Source: Furcasterigmium furcatum
Lineage: Eukaryota; Ascomycota; Sordariomycetes; Glomerellales; Plectosphaerellaceae
Direction: 5' to 3'
Length of the DNA: 64,000 nt
NCBI GenBank assembly: GCA_001599815.1
Contig: BCIA01000002.1
Coordinates: 5,739,626 to 5,803,625, forward strand
Below, piece by piece: positions 42,932 through 53,043 of this stretch. A program made the position numbers and the translations under genes. The notes under the pieces are model-generated. The model did no database searches. It was given only the letters and a program-made list of their open reading frames with translations, and had not been told where the DNA came from. How positions within the stretch are numbered: the stretch's first letter is position 1; each line of letters begins with the position of its first letter.

Positions 42932-44543
42932 CTATGCATACAGGGCCTCGAAAAAGTAGATGAATCCGAACAGGAGGAAGGCGAGGGCGCCGCCGACGGT
43001 CACTACAACAGGGTCAGTCTGCAGTTTGACAGGCAGAGGTCGCGAATTTACTTACCAACTTTCAGGCTCACACGGCCGGCGATGGCACGGCCACCAATGA
43101 CTGCAACGCCCGTGCAAACGCAGTGGCCCGTCATCGCGCCAATGGTCACCCACCAGTAGTCGTCGCCCGCAGCCATGGCAATGGTGGCGATCTGGGAGCG
43201 ATCGCCCCATTCGCCGAGGAAAGTCATGATGAACGTCTGCACCCACGCGGGGCTGAGAACGAGCGAACAGAGGTTGTTCAGCCCCTGCAACAAGCTGCCG
43301 GCTCCAGCATAGCGCCGACGAACAGGGCTGTGCGAGGGCGTCGACTCGGGCGACCTGGGGGGAGACGGGAAGCGGCTCTGCGAACGCGACTTACGCCCCA
43401 CGTCGCCGTTGCCCAGTCCCATCTCGAGGGCATGAGGAGAGAGACTGTGAGAGTTTCCGCGGAGCCTCCTGGTCTCCTCTTCCTTCTCAGCGAGCTCGCG
43501 TTCGACCTCGTGGAGCTCCTCCGTGACACCTTCGTTGGGATCCATCGCCATGCCTTCGCGCAGAAGCTTGGCGCCAAAAACGAAGAACAGGATCGCGGCA
43601 GCAAAAGACGTCAGCTTCTTGGGGATCAGCGCCGGGACGGCGTGGCCCAGGACGGCGGAGAGGACGGTCATGACGAGGAGGGCCGAGAAGGCGGCGGAGA
43701 AGACGACCATGCGGTCGTGCTTCATGGCCATCAGAGCGGCGACGAGGAAGGTCTTGTCTCCGACCTCGGATACCAGGATCATCATCAGAGCCAGAACATA
43801 GGAGTGGAACGGCTGGATGAGGCCCTCGTCGGTCTCATCGCCGGTGGGGGCGTTGGGCGATCCGCCGTGGGTAATGTCGAGATGATCTTTGTTGGCAGAG
43901 TCAGGAATAGGCTGAGGCTCATCGTGGACCTTATGGGGGAGATCGGCAGGTTTCTAGCAAGTCCACCAGTCAGATATTTGGACATGGACTCAATGGAGCG
44001 GGACAGAACGCGACTTACCTCCAGCCCGCCAACCTCACCAGTCGCGGTGTGGTCATGATCATGCTCGTTCGACTGTTGCAACCTCTCCTCCTCGCTGTGG
44101 GGTAGCGGCGGCACCTCCTTCGGCGCCTCGGGGACCTTGTCTGCCTTCTCGCCCGTCTCTCCCTCGAGAGCGATGCGCGCCTTCTCCTTTTCGCTCACAC
44201 CGCCCTCGGTGCCTGTCGTCCCCTCCTTAGGCTTTTGTCGGTCAGGGTCGTCCATGACTCCGTCGTTGGATTCGGGGATGCCGGACAATGCACCGGCCGG
44301 TCGACCCGTCAAGGAGGGCGAGTCCGTCGTGACGTGGTCATGGTCTTCGTGGCCTTTGTCGACAAAGGGGCCCTGATGGGGCATGCCATCTTTTCCATCG
44401 ACTGGCGCATCTTTCGTGCCAGCAGCAACTGCTCGAAGGACAGGCCCGGCGTCGATATTGGCTGCTGATGAGGCGGCGAGCGCGGTGACGATCGAGGGAG
44501 CAAGGAAAAGGAGTAAGGGGGAATGTCGCGCGCGCAGCCTCAT
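42932..44543 (-). CDS. Gdt1-like (UPF0016) Mn2+/Ca2+ transporter
   Basis: Model: exons 44543-44019, 43953-43056 and 43002-42932, 497 residues. An N-terminal signal sequence (SPLLLFLAPSIVTALAA) precedes an acidic, His-rich region to about residue 220. The two family signature repeats E-x-G-D-[KR]-[TS] are present: LVSEVGDKTFLVAALMAMKH and LGEWGDRSQIATIAMA. They flank a Glu/Arg-rich and Ser/Pro-rich cytosolic loop (HEVERELAEKEEETRRL). A third exon completes the last membrane segment VGGALAFLLFGFIYFFEALYA. Gdt1 supplies Mn2+ and Ca2+ to the Golgi lumen for glycosylation. Its 175-residue N-terminal extension is longer than yeast Gdt1's and may bind metal or be processed. Confidence 0.92.
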
Positions 44544-45303
44544 GTTGGGCGCAGAATAGCGGGAGCGCTATGAATACCGTCTAGAAAGGAACGCGGGCGA
44601 AAAGAAGAATGGCGACTCGGAGGGCTCAATGAACGAATTGCGATGAAATATTACGGGGTGAGAGAGGGCATGGGGACAGATTTCTCGAGTTGGGGCATGG
44701 AAATGATGAAGTCCCAGGATGACGAGGAAAAAGGGTGCTGGATCAAGCCATGAGCCACGTCTCAATTGGTTGACGAGGACTCAGCACTCGGATGCACGGC
44801 CTCCAAGATCCGCAGTTTTTAGTTTCTGGGGTGGAACGCGCTTGTCGCAGCTCCCAGCTGGGACCTTGGCGTCCTGTTTTAGCGGCGGTCAGTGTCGAAT
44901 CTCCATCCAACATGGAACTCGGAGCTTGTGGAGGTGCTTATCTTATCTCCGCCGGGGAGCTGTCCTGCGCTAAGTTGTAAGCAACTGGCTTACAGCATCT
45001 TCCCCACCACAGGCGCCGCCACGCCGAGTATATAGCTAAGACGGCCTCGGTCTCGAGACCACTCATCATAGATATGGCGTCACGATGTAGGCGCCCGCCG
45101 AATATTCCCCCCCGCCGGCCCTGAGATCTCGCTTCTCCTCCGACCATCCACACAGACCTATTAAGCAAGGACCGTCCCGAGCAACGTCTACATCCTAGCT
45201 ATTCGATCCCGACACACGACCATTCCCCGCGCCTGCCGATCACGACCATCAGATAACACCGCCGGTCACTTGCACCCTTGACGGGTGACTCTTCCATGCG
45301 ATA
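44544..45303. other. Divergent promoter, Gdt1-like / WD40 genes
   Basis: 760 bp between divergent starts; no other feature supported. Confidence 0.6.
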
Positions 45304-47483
45304 ATGGCGTCTTCTGACCGAGAAGAAACTCCCGCACGCTCTCTCGTCAACTCGCAAGATATAGACGAGGATCTTCTGTCGGGTTGGTATGTGGAGCACC
45401 AGGCACAACAGCAACAAGCCAACGCCGGCGGCTGGGAAGATGCCGCCGACGATGACGCCGAGTCCGATCCGGACTACCAAGATGTGCCGGACGAGGATGA
45501 GGACTTCTTTGGTAAGACTACAGAGTCGCTGAGCTGCATGGTAGACCCTCTGACACCCACAGATGCCGAGGAAGGTGGTTCGGACGACGACGCTTCAGGG
45601 CCCGATATCGAGGTAGAGGTGTTCCTGGGCGGCGGCGATGGCGACGACGAAGAGGAAGACGAAGATGAGGGCGAAACAATGCTTGGAACCCTGGCACAGG
45701 AGCTTCTTGGTATGTTCCGCGCTCTTGACCAGGGAAGAAGCTACGCTGACAGGTCCTACCAGGCGGCGCTGGGGTTGGATGGCTTTCCCGAGGCCAGCTG
45801 CTCACCCTGCTCGCTAATAGACGCGGCGATATTCTCGATGACGACGACGACGATGACTTTGGTCTTAGGACATGGGCCCGGCGGCGCAGGCGGCCGCCCC
45901 CTGACCCCGAGCGATTCCCCAAAATACCAAACGAGAAGGGCGCAGAGCTCATGAGGTCCGGAACCTTTGGAGCCCACGAAACTCACACGAGGATGAAGAA
46001 ACGAAAGCAGCTGGCGAGACGCATATTAGACCGCGAGCTAGGAGTTCACACGAGGCCAGACCGACAAAGAAACCAGGACCTCATGGCCCAGCAGATGATT
46101 CCTTCCACAAACGCCGAGATGATCATCCATTATGACAGCCCCGTATAGTAAGTTTCATGGAAAGCTGTATCAAGTGGAAGCGGCAGCTAAAACGACGGTA
46201 GCTCGGGACAATTTTCTGACGACGGCAACTTCTTTTATTCATGTGGACACGACTTCAAAGTCCGCATGTACGACACGTCCAATCCGTATGATTGGAAGTA
46301 CTACAAGACTGTGACATATCCCTTTGGCCAGTGGACGCTCACAGACGCTTCGCTCAGTCCGGACAACCGCTGGCTCGCATATACCTCCATCCAGAGTAAT
46401 GTCTGCCTCGCACCCACCGATCCAAGTGACAAAGGCGACCCGTACTCGTTGAACCTTGCCGGCAGGGCTCGCGGGCAGCCCGCAGACTGGCGATCTGGAG
46501 ACCGCTTCGGTATCTTTTCGGTGCGTTTCTCCGGAGACGGCAGGGAGCTGGTGGCTGGCACCAATAACCACTCCATCATTGTGTACGATATCGAATCCCG
46601 CACGGTGCTGCACAGCGTCGATGGCCACGAGGACGACGTCAATGCCGTCTGTTTTGCCGACAAGTCGTCTCCGCACATTCTGTACTCAGGCTCAGATGAC
46701 ACTGTCATTAAGGTCTGGGACCGCAGGAGCATGGGTGATGGACGCGAGGCCGGCGCCTTCATCGGGCATGTGGAAGGCCTCACTTACATTGACAGCAAAG
46801 GCGATGGTCGATATATCCTCAGCAACGGCAAGGACCAGATGATGAAGCTGTGGGACCTAAGGATGGTCATGTCAACAGACAGGTTCCGGGAGCTGAACCC
46901 TACCCAGCACACCCGGGAGAATGACTTTGACTACCGATGGGGCACTTACAGGGACGACGACTGGTATCCTCACCCGAGCGGAGACAACTCTGTCGTGACC
47001 TTCCGCGGGCACAAGGTGCTCCGCACGCTCATCAGGTGCCATTTCTCTCCCCCGTCGAGCACGAATTCCCGATACGTCTACTCTGGCAGCCAGGACGGCA
47101 AGGTCTGGGTGTACAACATGGACGGGACAGTGGCAGGGATCGTCGATGTCAACAAGGCAACACTAAACTCACGACCCCTGGAAAGGAGATACCGATACCA
47201 AGGCGATGCCTTCCCGAGCTGGCGGACATGCGTGCGCGATGCGAGCTGGCATCCCAATGCGCCGCTCCTAGTTGGTAAGTAACCCGGTTACTGTCCATGC
47301 GATTCACCGCTGACTTGCCCAGCCTCCTCGTGGAACGGAGTCAACGCTGCCTTTGGCACATGTACCGTGCACTCGTTCAATGAGTACGGCGGAGACGAGG
47401 CCGAGTCCAAGATGGGCAGAAGCGTGGATGAAGAGCTGAAGATCAACTCGTCCCTGTTTTTGGACGTGGACGACGTGTACTAG
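45304..47483 (+). CDS. DCAF11/WDR23-like WD40 protein
   Basis: Model: exons 45304-45511, 45563-45709, 45763-46147, 46202-47274 and 47323-47483, 657 residues. The second acceptor (CTACCAG) was chosen because it alone joins AQELL-GGAGVGWLSRGQLLTLLANRRGDIL in frame. The N-terminus is acidic and disordered (poly-Asp/Glu). A linker EMIIHYDSPVYSGQFSDDG opens a seven-blade WD propeller (FFYSCGHDFKVRMYD, WLAYTSIQSNVCL, ELVAGTNNHSIIVYD, ILYSGSDDTVIKVWD, YILSNGKDQMMKLWD, YVYSGSQDGKVWVYN). The order matches WDR23/DCAF11 and plant LEC14B, substrate receptors of CUL4-DDB1 ubiquitin ligases. The fungal substrate is unknown. Confidence 0.92.
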
Positions 47484-47666
47484 GGAAACTCGGTCCCGTC
47501 TGAAGACTCACTCAGTCCATGATTACAGAAGAAGAGAACCAATGTGATGGGTTTCTCCAGACACCTCGATTCTGTCGAGCAGCCGGGCTCTTCGTCTTTC
47601 CACTTTCAGTGCATACTATCATCACTTCTTCACTTCTTGCCCTCATGGGCAACCCAGACAACTGCG

Positions 47667-48892
47667 TTAGACCAGACAACCCGGCCACCCGAGCGGCCCC
47701 TTTCCAGGACCGGCTCTGAAATAATCCTTGACCTGGCCATGGCGTAAATTGGGCGGCCATCCAGTGCGATGCTGCCCGGCTCGAAACACCCCGAAGTCGG
47801 AATGCGCCAGACCCCCCACTTGAATGGTGGTCTTCCACTGCCACAGCTTCAGAGAGAGCCTACCAAATCTCTCGTAAATCTCGACCAGCTCGCTCAGGCC
47901 CCTGTCGTTGAGGTCCTCGATCAAGCAGGCGAACGACGTCGCGAAATTCTTCGCGAGCTCCTCAAATAATGGCAGGGTGGGTGGGAGAGAGGCCTCGAGC
48001 AGCTCACATGTGTGCATCCTCCATGTGGTGTGGTGATCCAGCCGGACATCTGCGAGGGCGTCAGTATTGGGAGACTCTCCTGGGCAATTTGGGACTTGCG
48101 CTTCATCCTGTCCCTGGCAATCGTCAGCCAGCCTCCCCCGAGCACGAAGGGGTCGCGGAGAAAGCTGTCGCAGAGATCCGCCGCGAGCGCCGCCATGAGC
48201 AGGACCGCCGCAGTCGTCTCGGCCTCCAAGCTCATCCTGTACGCTGCCGGCACTCTCGTCTCGTCGGCGAGAATGCCCTTCTCCGTCAGGAGCTTGATGG
48301 AGCCAAGATCGTGGAGCTTGGGCAAGCAATAATCCAAAGCCCATCCGAAAACGTCGTCCTCGAACAAGCGCCGAAGCTCGCGCCTGATCTTGTCGTCCGG
48401 AAACGTCGTCGACACGTCCTGCGCGAGGAGATCAAAGGCGCTGGAGTGTGCCTTGGCGATAACGTCCTCCTGCTCCTTGATGTCGTTCTCGAGTTCAAGC
48501 ACGTGCTGTTTCTCGTCTCGCAACTCGGCCCCGAGCTGGCGTGCAGTCTGATGAAAGCTGTCCCTGGCCCTCCTGAGGCCGGGATTCTCCTTCTTCAGCT
48601 CGTCATTTTCGGTGAGCAACTTGTTCCGGCTCTGGATGGTCGGTCTCGCTCTCAGCTGCTGCCTGAGGGATCTGATAGTCTCGTCTCTTTGCTGCAGCTG
48701 GTCCGAATCAGCGTGTTGCTCGCGGGACAAGATGCTGCTCACTTCAGCCCCCAGGCCGCCCATGAGCGACGACTCGGCCTTCTCCCCCGGCCGTGCCTTA
48801 CCCACATCGTTTGGGCCTGGGGCGTTCTCACTGCCTTCGCAGAAGGGTGCTGCGACGCTTGCTGGCTGTCGTGATGACAGTTGCACTGGCAT
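47667..48892 (-). CDS. Coiled-coil protein of unknown function
   Basis: Model: exons 48892-48008 and 47960-47667, 392 residues. The 47-nt intron is inferred from a GTGAGC donor and a TTTGAG acceptor that restore a protein-like frame (GGCTH-ELAKNFATSFACLIEDLNDRG). Residues 60-160 form a coiled coil (QLQQRDETIRSLRQQLRAR, VLELENDIKEQEDVI). A helical domain follows (DKIRRELRRLFEDDVFGWAL, AETTAAVLLMAALAADL), and the C-terminus is globular-looking (GRLSLKLWQWKTTIQV). No signal peptide or known domain. It is convergent with the WD40 gene (183 bp). Similar proteins seem typical of lineage-specific fungal families. Confidence 0.72.
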
Positions 48893-50436
48893 GGTGTCCC
48901 TCCGGTGCCTTTGCGGGCACCCTGGGCCATCTGTCCCGCAACACGACGAGAAGATTCAACCACACCAGTGCGTCGACAAGAAGCGCGTCAACTAGGCTTA
49001 TAATTGCCAGGCTTAAACTGCTGTGATTAACGCGACCAGATGGGATGAGGTTGTGACACTGGATGACAGAGTGGGCTTTGCCGAAATAAGACAGGCTCCG
49101 CGGGGCCTAGAACTCAGAATTGAACCAAAGTCCTTAAACTTAACGACACTTGTGAATGTCCAGTGCAAGTAATACAATCAGCAGCCACAAGTCTATATGC
49201 AGCCACACCTTGCCCCAGTTGAGGCATCGGCTACGGCACGTCAATGGGTCCGCACCAACCCTACAAGAGGTCTCCAGAGAGAGCATGTGTAGGAGGAGAG
49301 TATTCCCCAAGATGAGAAAATACCCGACACCTGGACGACGCAATGCGGATTCCATTGGGCGTCCAGCTGAGGGACCCTAGCGGAGCGCTTCCGTGAGCGT
49401 CTCTCAACGTCTCCCATCATCTAGAGAGCATCACCACTGTCTTCCCTACCCCCTTTGTCACAGCTAAAAAAAAACGTCCAAAAACGAGGTTTCCACGACC
49501 CATCGCATGTCACCGATATGACCCCAAACCTCTATTACCCATCTCCCTGTCGCCCACCCACAGCGACGCCTAACCATCCGATCTAATTGACGCCTCTGGT
49601 CACCCTGCCTCATCTAATGGCAAAAACAATCAATTCTTCCATACAAAAAGCAAAAAATAACCCAGTCTTCCAGAGCTGGCCCATTATCGACAACGTGGTA
49701 TGAGAAGGCCAGAAGGATCCCATGGGCCACGGGGACCGAAGTCACATTACGATCGAGGAAGTCCAGCCCTTCTATCAGAGTCAGAAGGGCCCAGAACTCC
49801 TATTCTCTCGTCTTTCCTACAGGCCCTTTCGAAAGCGCTGGGTTGGATCAATTTTGCCTCGGAAGTCAGGATTGCAAGAGGCAAATATCGCAATACAGAC
49901 TCCTATTGAGCCAACCGCACGTCTACACGGGAGTACTCAACCCCATTTACCGCTCAGAGGAGATAGATAAATGCAAGACGTCTCTAGAGCGTTAATAGAG
50001 CCTCAAAAGAGGACACCCAAGGCACGAGATAACTAACATGAGAAAGACAATATACGCAACCCAGTCCAGCAGCCAGCAATTATAGAGGCAATTGCTCGAC
50101 AATTGTCCCTAGATAACTTTATCTCCCAGCCCATAGACACGCACACATCATTATAGCAGCCATGCCAGCCCAGAAGCCAGCAATTACAGAGGCAATTGCT
50201 CAGCAATTGTCACTAGATTTCTTGTCCTTCATGGGGGGTAAGCCCCCTAACCCCCCCCCGTCCTCTCTTCGCTCGATTGTAGAGCAACTGTCACCAGATC
50301 TATAGGATACTCTAGATCCAACGGTCCCATCCTAGAGTGCGAGCAGGGGGCAGGCAGATATCGCACGATCACAGGAGGTAGGCCATTTATGAGCGCCGGA
50401 ACCATCATTCATTTATTCATTTAAAACAAAACAAAC
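48893..50436. other. Repeat-containing intergenic region, no gene
   Basis: Less GC-rich than its surroundings. Holds two related ~45-bp direct repeats with CAATTG palindromes (50069-50116 and 50174-50217) and a G/C hairpin at 50235-50258. No coding sequence supported. Confidence 0.6.
50069..50217. repeat. Pair of ~45-bp direct repeats carrying a CAATTG palindrome
   Basis: Both copies read AGCCAGCAATTA[TC]AGAGG then CAATTGCTC followed by a second CAATTGTC and CTAGAT. The spacing between copies is about 100 bp. The CTAG just after the palindrome resembles the CTRR that ends Helitrons behind a 3' hairpin; that reading is tentative. Confidence 0.6.
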
Positions 50437-51482
<1,046 letters not shown>

Positions 51483-51822
51483 CTTGAGGAGGAGGCGGCG
51501 GCGTTGGTGTTGTTGTAGAGTAGATAGACTGTGGTAGTTGGCGGACGTGTGTGTGCGTTGCTACCAGTGATGCGCCCCCTGGCAACACAGCAAGCAAGGC
51601 AGCAGCGGCGGCAAACCTCTATTACAGAGGCAATTGTACTACAATTGCCTCACAAGAAGAGCAATCATCACATTCGGGCGATCTTTACGTGATCTACACT
51701 CTGTTCATACAGCTATTGCCAGCTATCTAGCCCGCGTCCGTTGTTCCCTAAAAGATATCCGTCAAAGTCTTGCCGTTGACCGCCCATGGATACACACAAA
51801 AGTCACAGCTTTCCTTCCCTCA
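51483..51822. other. Intergenic between the DUF3716 gene and Rep remnant
   Basis: Contains the perfect palindrome at 51627-51651; no gene. Confidence 0.6.
51627..51651. repeat. Perfect 25-nt palindrome
   Basis: GAGGCAATTGTA (51627-51638) and TACAATTGCCTC (51640-51651) are exact reverse complements around one central base. It is the best-preserved member of the CAATTG palindrome family and borders the Rep remnant. Confidence 0.9.
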
Positions 51823-52669
51823 TCAAGCAACCGGATTCTTCATAAGCTTCGCAGCAAGAGACGGAACCGGAGCGCGAGAACTGATCTTCGGGAGGATCTC
51901 GCGGGTGATGTCCTTGTAGGATTGGGTCTTCGTCTCAGCCTTGCTGCAGTACTTCGCGATGTAGCTAGCCACGGCCTGCATAGACGTACACGGGGAAATG
52001 TCCGTGTTCGCTAGCCAACCGATGGAGAGCGTGGGGCTGAAGTGATTGAGCATACTGTCATTGCGCTCCCCGGCGAACATCCAGTAGGCAGGGTTGAGAT
52101 CCTTGGTGACTACAGCCCCGTCCCGGTGGACATGGGAAAGTAGAATCGACAGGAGATCTCGTTGGTTGTCTTGTTCTTCCGCTGGCAGTACGTCAAGTTG
52201 CAGCGATGGCGCTGAACGCGGTTGATGATGCGGGACAGGGCGTCAAAGTCTCCCGGAGACATGCCAGATGCCAGATCAGGCACAACTGACAGAGGGTTGT
52301 CCTCCATCTGGATGTCGAAGGGGCGGTTAGGCTCTGGATTGACGGCGGAGATGTGTATACCCCAGAACTTGGCGAACAGCTCACGGCTGTCCTCGGTTGC
52401 CATGCCGCCAGGGGACAGCCATGCATCCAAAACAGGCCGTGACAGTGAGTGCTGCCACGTCCCTGCCACTCGTACCGATGCCAGTATTCCACGACGTTGA
52501 ATTTGGGCTTCAGCACCATGTCTCGGAACAGGGTGAACCGTCGATGGAAGAGGTATGCGACGATGTGTGGGTTCTCGCGGACGTTGCGTCGAGCCAGGGC
52601 CATTCGTTCATGCTCAGGAAGATCCGTGTCGTAGCCCGGAAGATACTGCAGAAAGAAGTTGTTAGTCAA
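51823..52669 (-). pseudogene. Helitron Rep (replication initiator) remnant, frameshifted
   Basis: Three successive frames together read through one Helitron-like N domain. Frame A (52669 to ~52440) has FLQYLPGYDTDLPEHERMAL and the HUH metal motif in WQGRGSTHCHGLFW. Frame B (~52440 to ~52140) has SRELFAKFWGIHISAVNPEP and HRCNLTYC. Frame C (~52140 to 51823) has AGERNDSMLNHFSPTLSIGW and the paired-tyrosine nucleophile motif SYIAKYCSKAE (Y-x3-Y). Two single-base shifts, near 52435 and 52140, break the frame, and the helicase part and N-terminus are missing, so the copy cannot make a working transposase. CAATTG palindromes lie on both sides. Confidence 0.85.
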
Positions 52670-53043
52670 GCGAGGACTGAATTGGAGGCAATTATACTAC
52701 AATTGTCTCGATACTGGGGGGTCGTCCCCCCCNCCCCCCNCCTGTTGCCTACGGCGTACTGAGGCAATTGTAGAGCAATTGTCTCGATACTGGGGGGGCG
52801 TTCCTCCCCCCCTTTAGGGCCTTCTTTAGAACATCGCGAGCCAGTAGTACTAGTTGTTCGTTAATTCGTCTACACTCCGAGGTGAAAGGCATTTATAATA
52901 GTAGAGCGTTCCTCTTCTGTATTTTAAGCCTGATTTATACATTCAAGTTATAGGTTGTTGGTTGTTGAGTCCCATGGTAACCCACCGGCTGGACCTACGC
53001 AATTCAGCATCGACGAAGTGTATTAAACCACAATAACTCGCAG
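52670..53043. other. Non-coding repeat stretch
   Basis: Between the Rep remnant and the rhamnosidase stop. Holds two palindrome + G/C-hairpin units and two undetermined bases (52733, 52740). Confidence 0.6.
52685..52812. repeat. Two tandem-like units of CAATTG palindrome plus G-run/C-run hairpin
   Basis: Unit 1: palindrome 52685-52709, then GATACT and a GGGGGG...CCCCCC hairpin to ~52741. Unit 2: palindrome 52761-52785, then GATACT and a GGGGGGG...CCCCCC hairpin to ~52812. The two share GAGGCAATT and CAATTGTCTCGATACTGGGGGG in the same order. Confidence 0.85.

Larger units (their letters stand above)
51823..52860 (-). mobile_element. Decayed Helitron fragment, ends undefined
   Basis: Defined by the Rep remnant plus the adjoining palindrome/hairpin repeats at 52685-52812. 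A 5'-TC end and target AT dinucleotide cannot be placed with confidence, so these boundaries are nominal. Confidence 0.5.

Noticed and set aside
47969..48874. 301-codon plus-strand frame
   Set aside because: Antisense of the coiled-coil gene; lacks its own splice or domain logic.
52139..52440. Introns as an explanation for the Rep frame changes
   Set aside because: Protein similarity continues without gap across each shift, which fits single-base indels and leaves no room for an intron.
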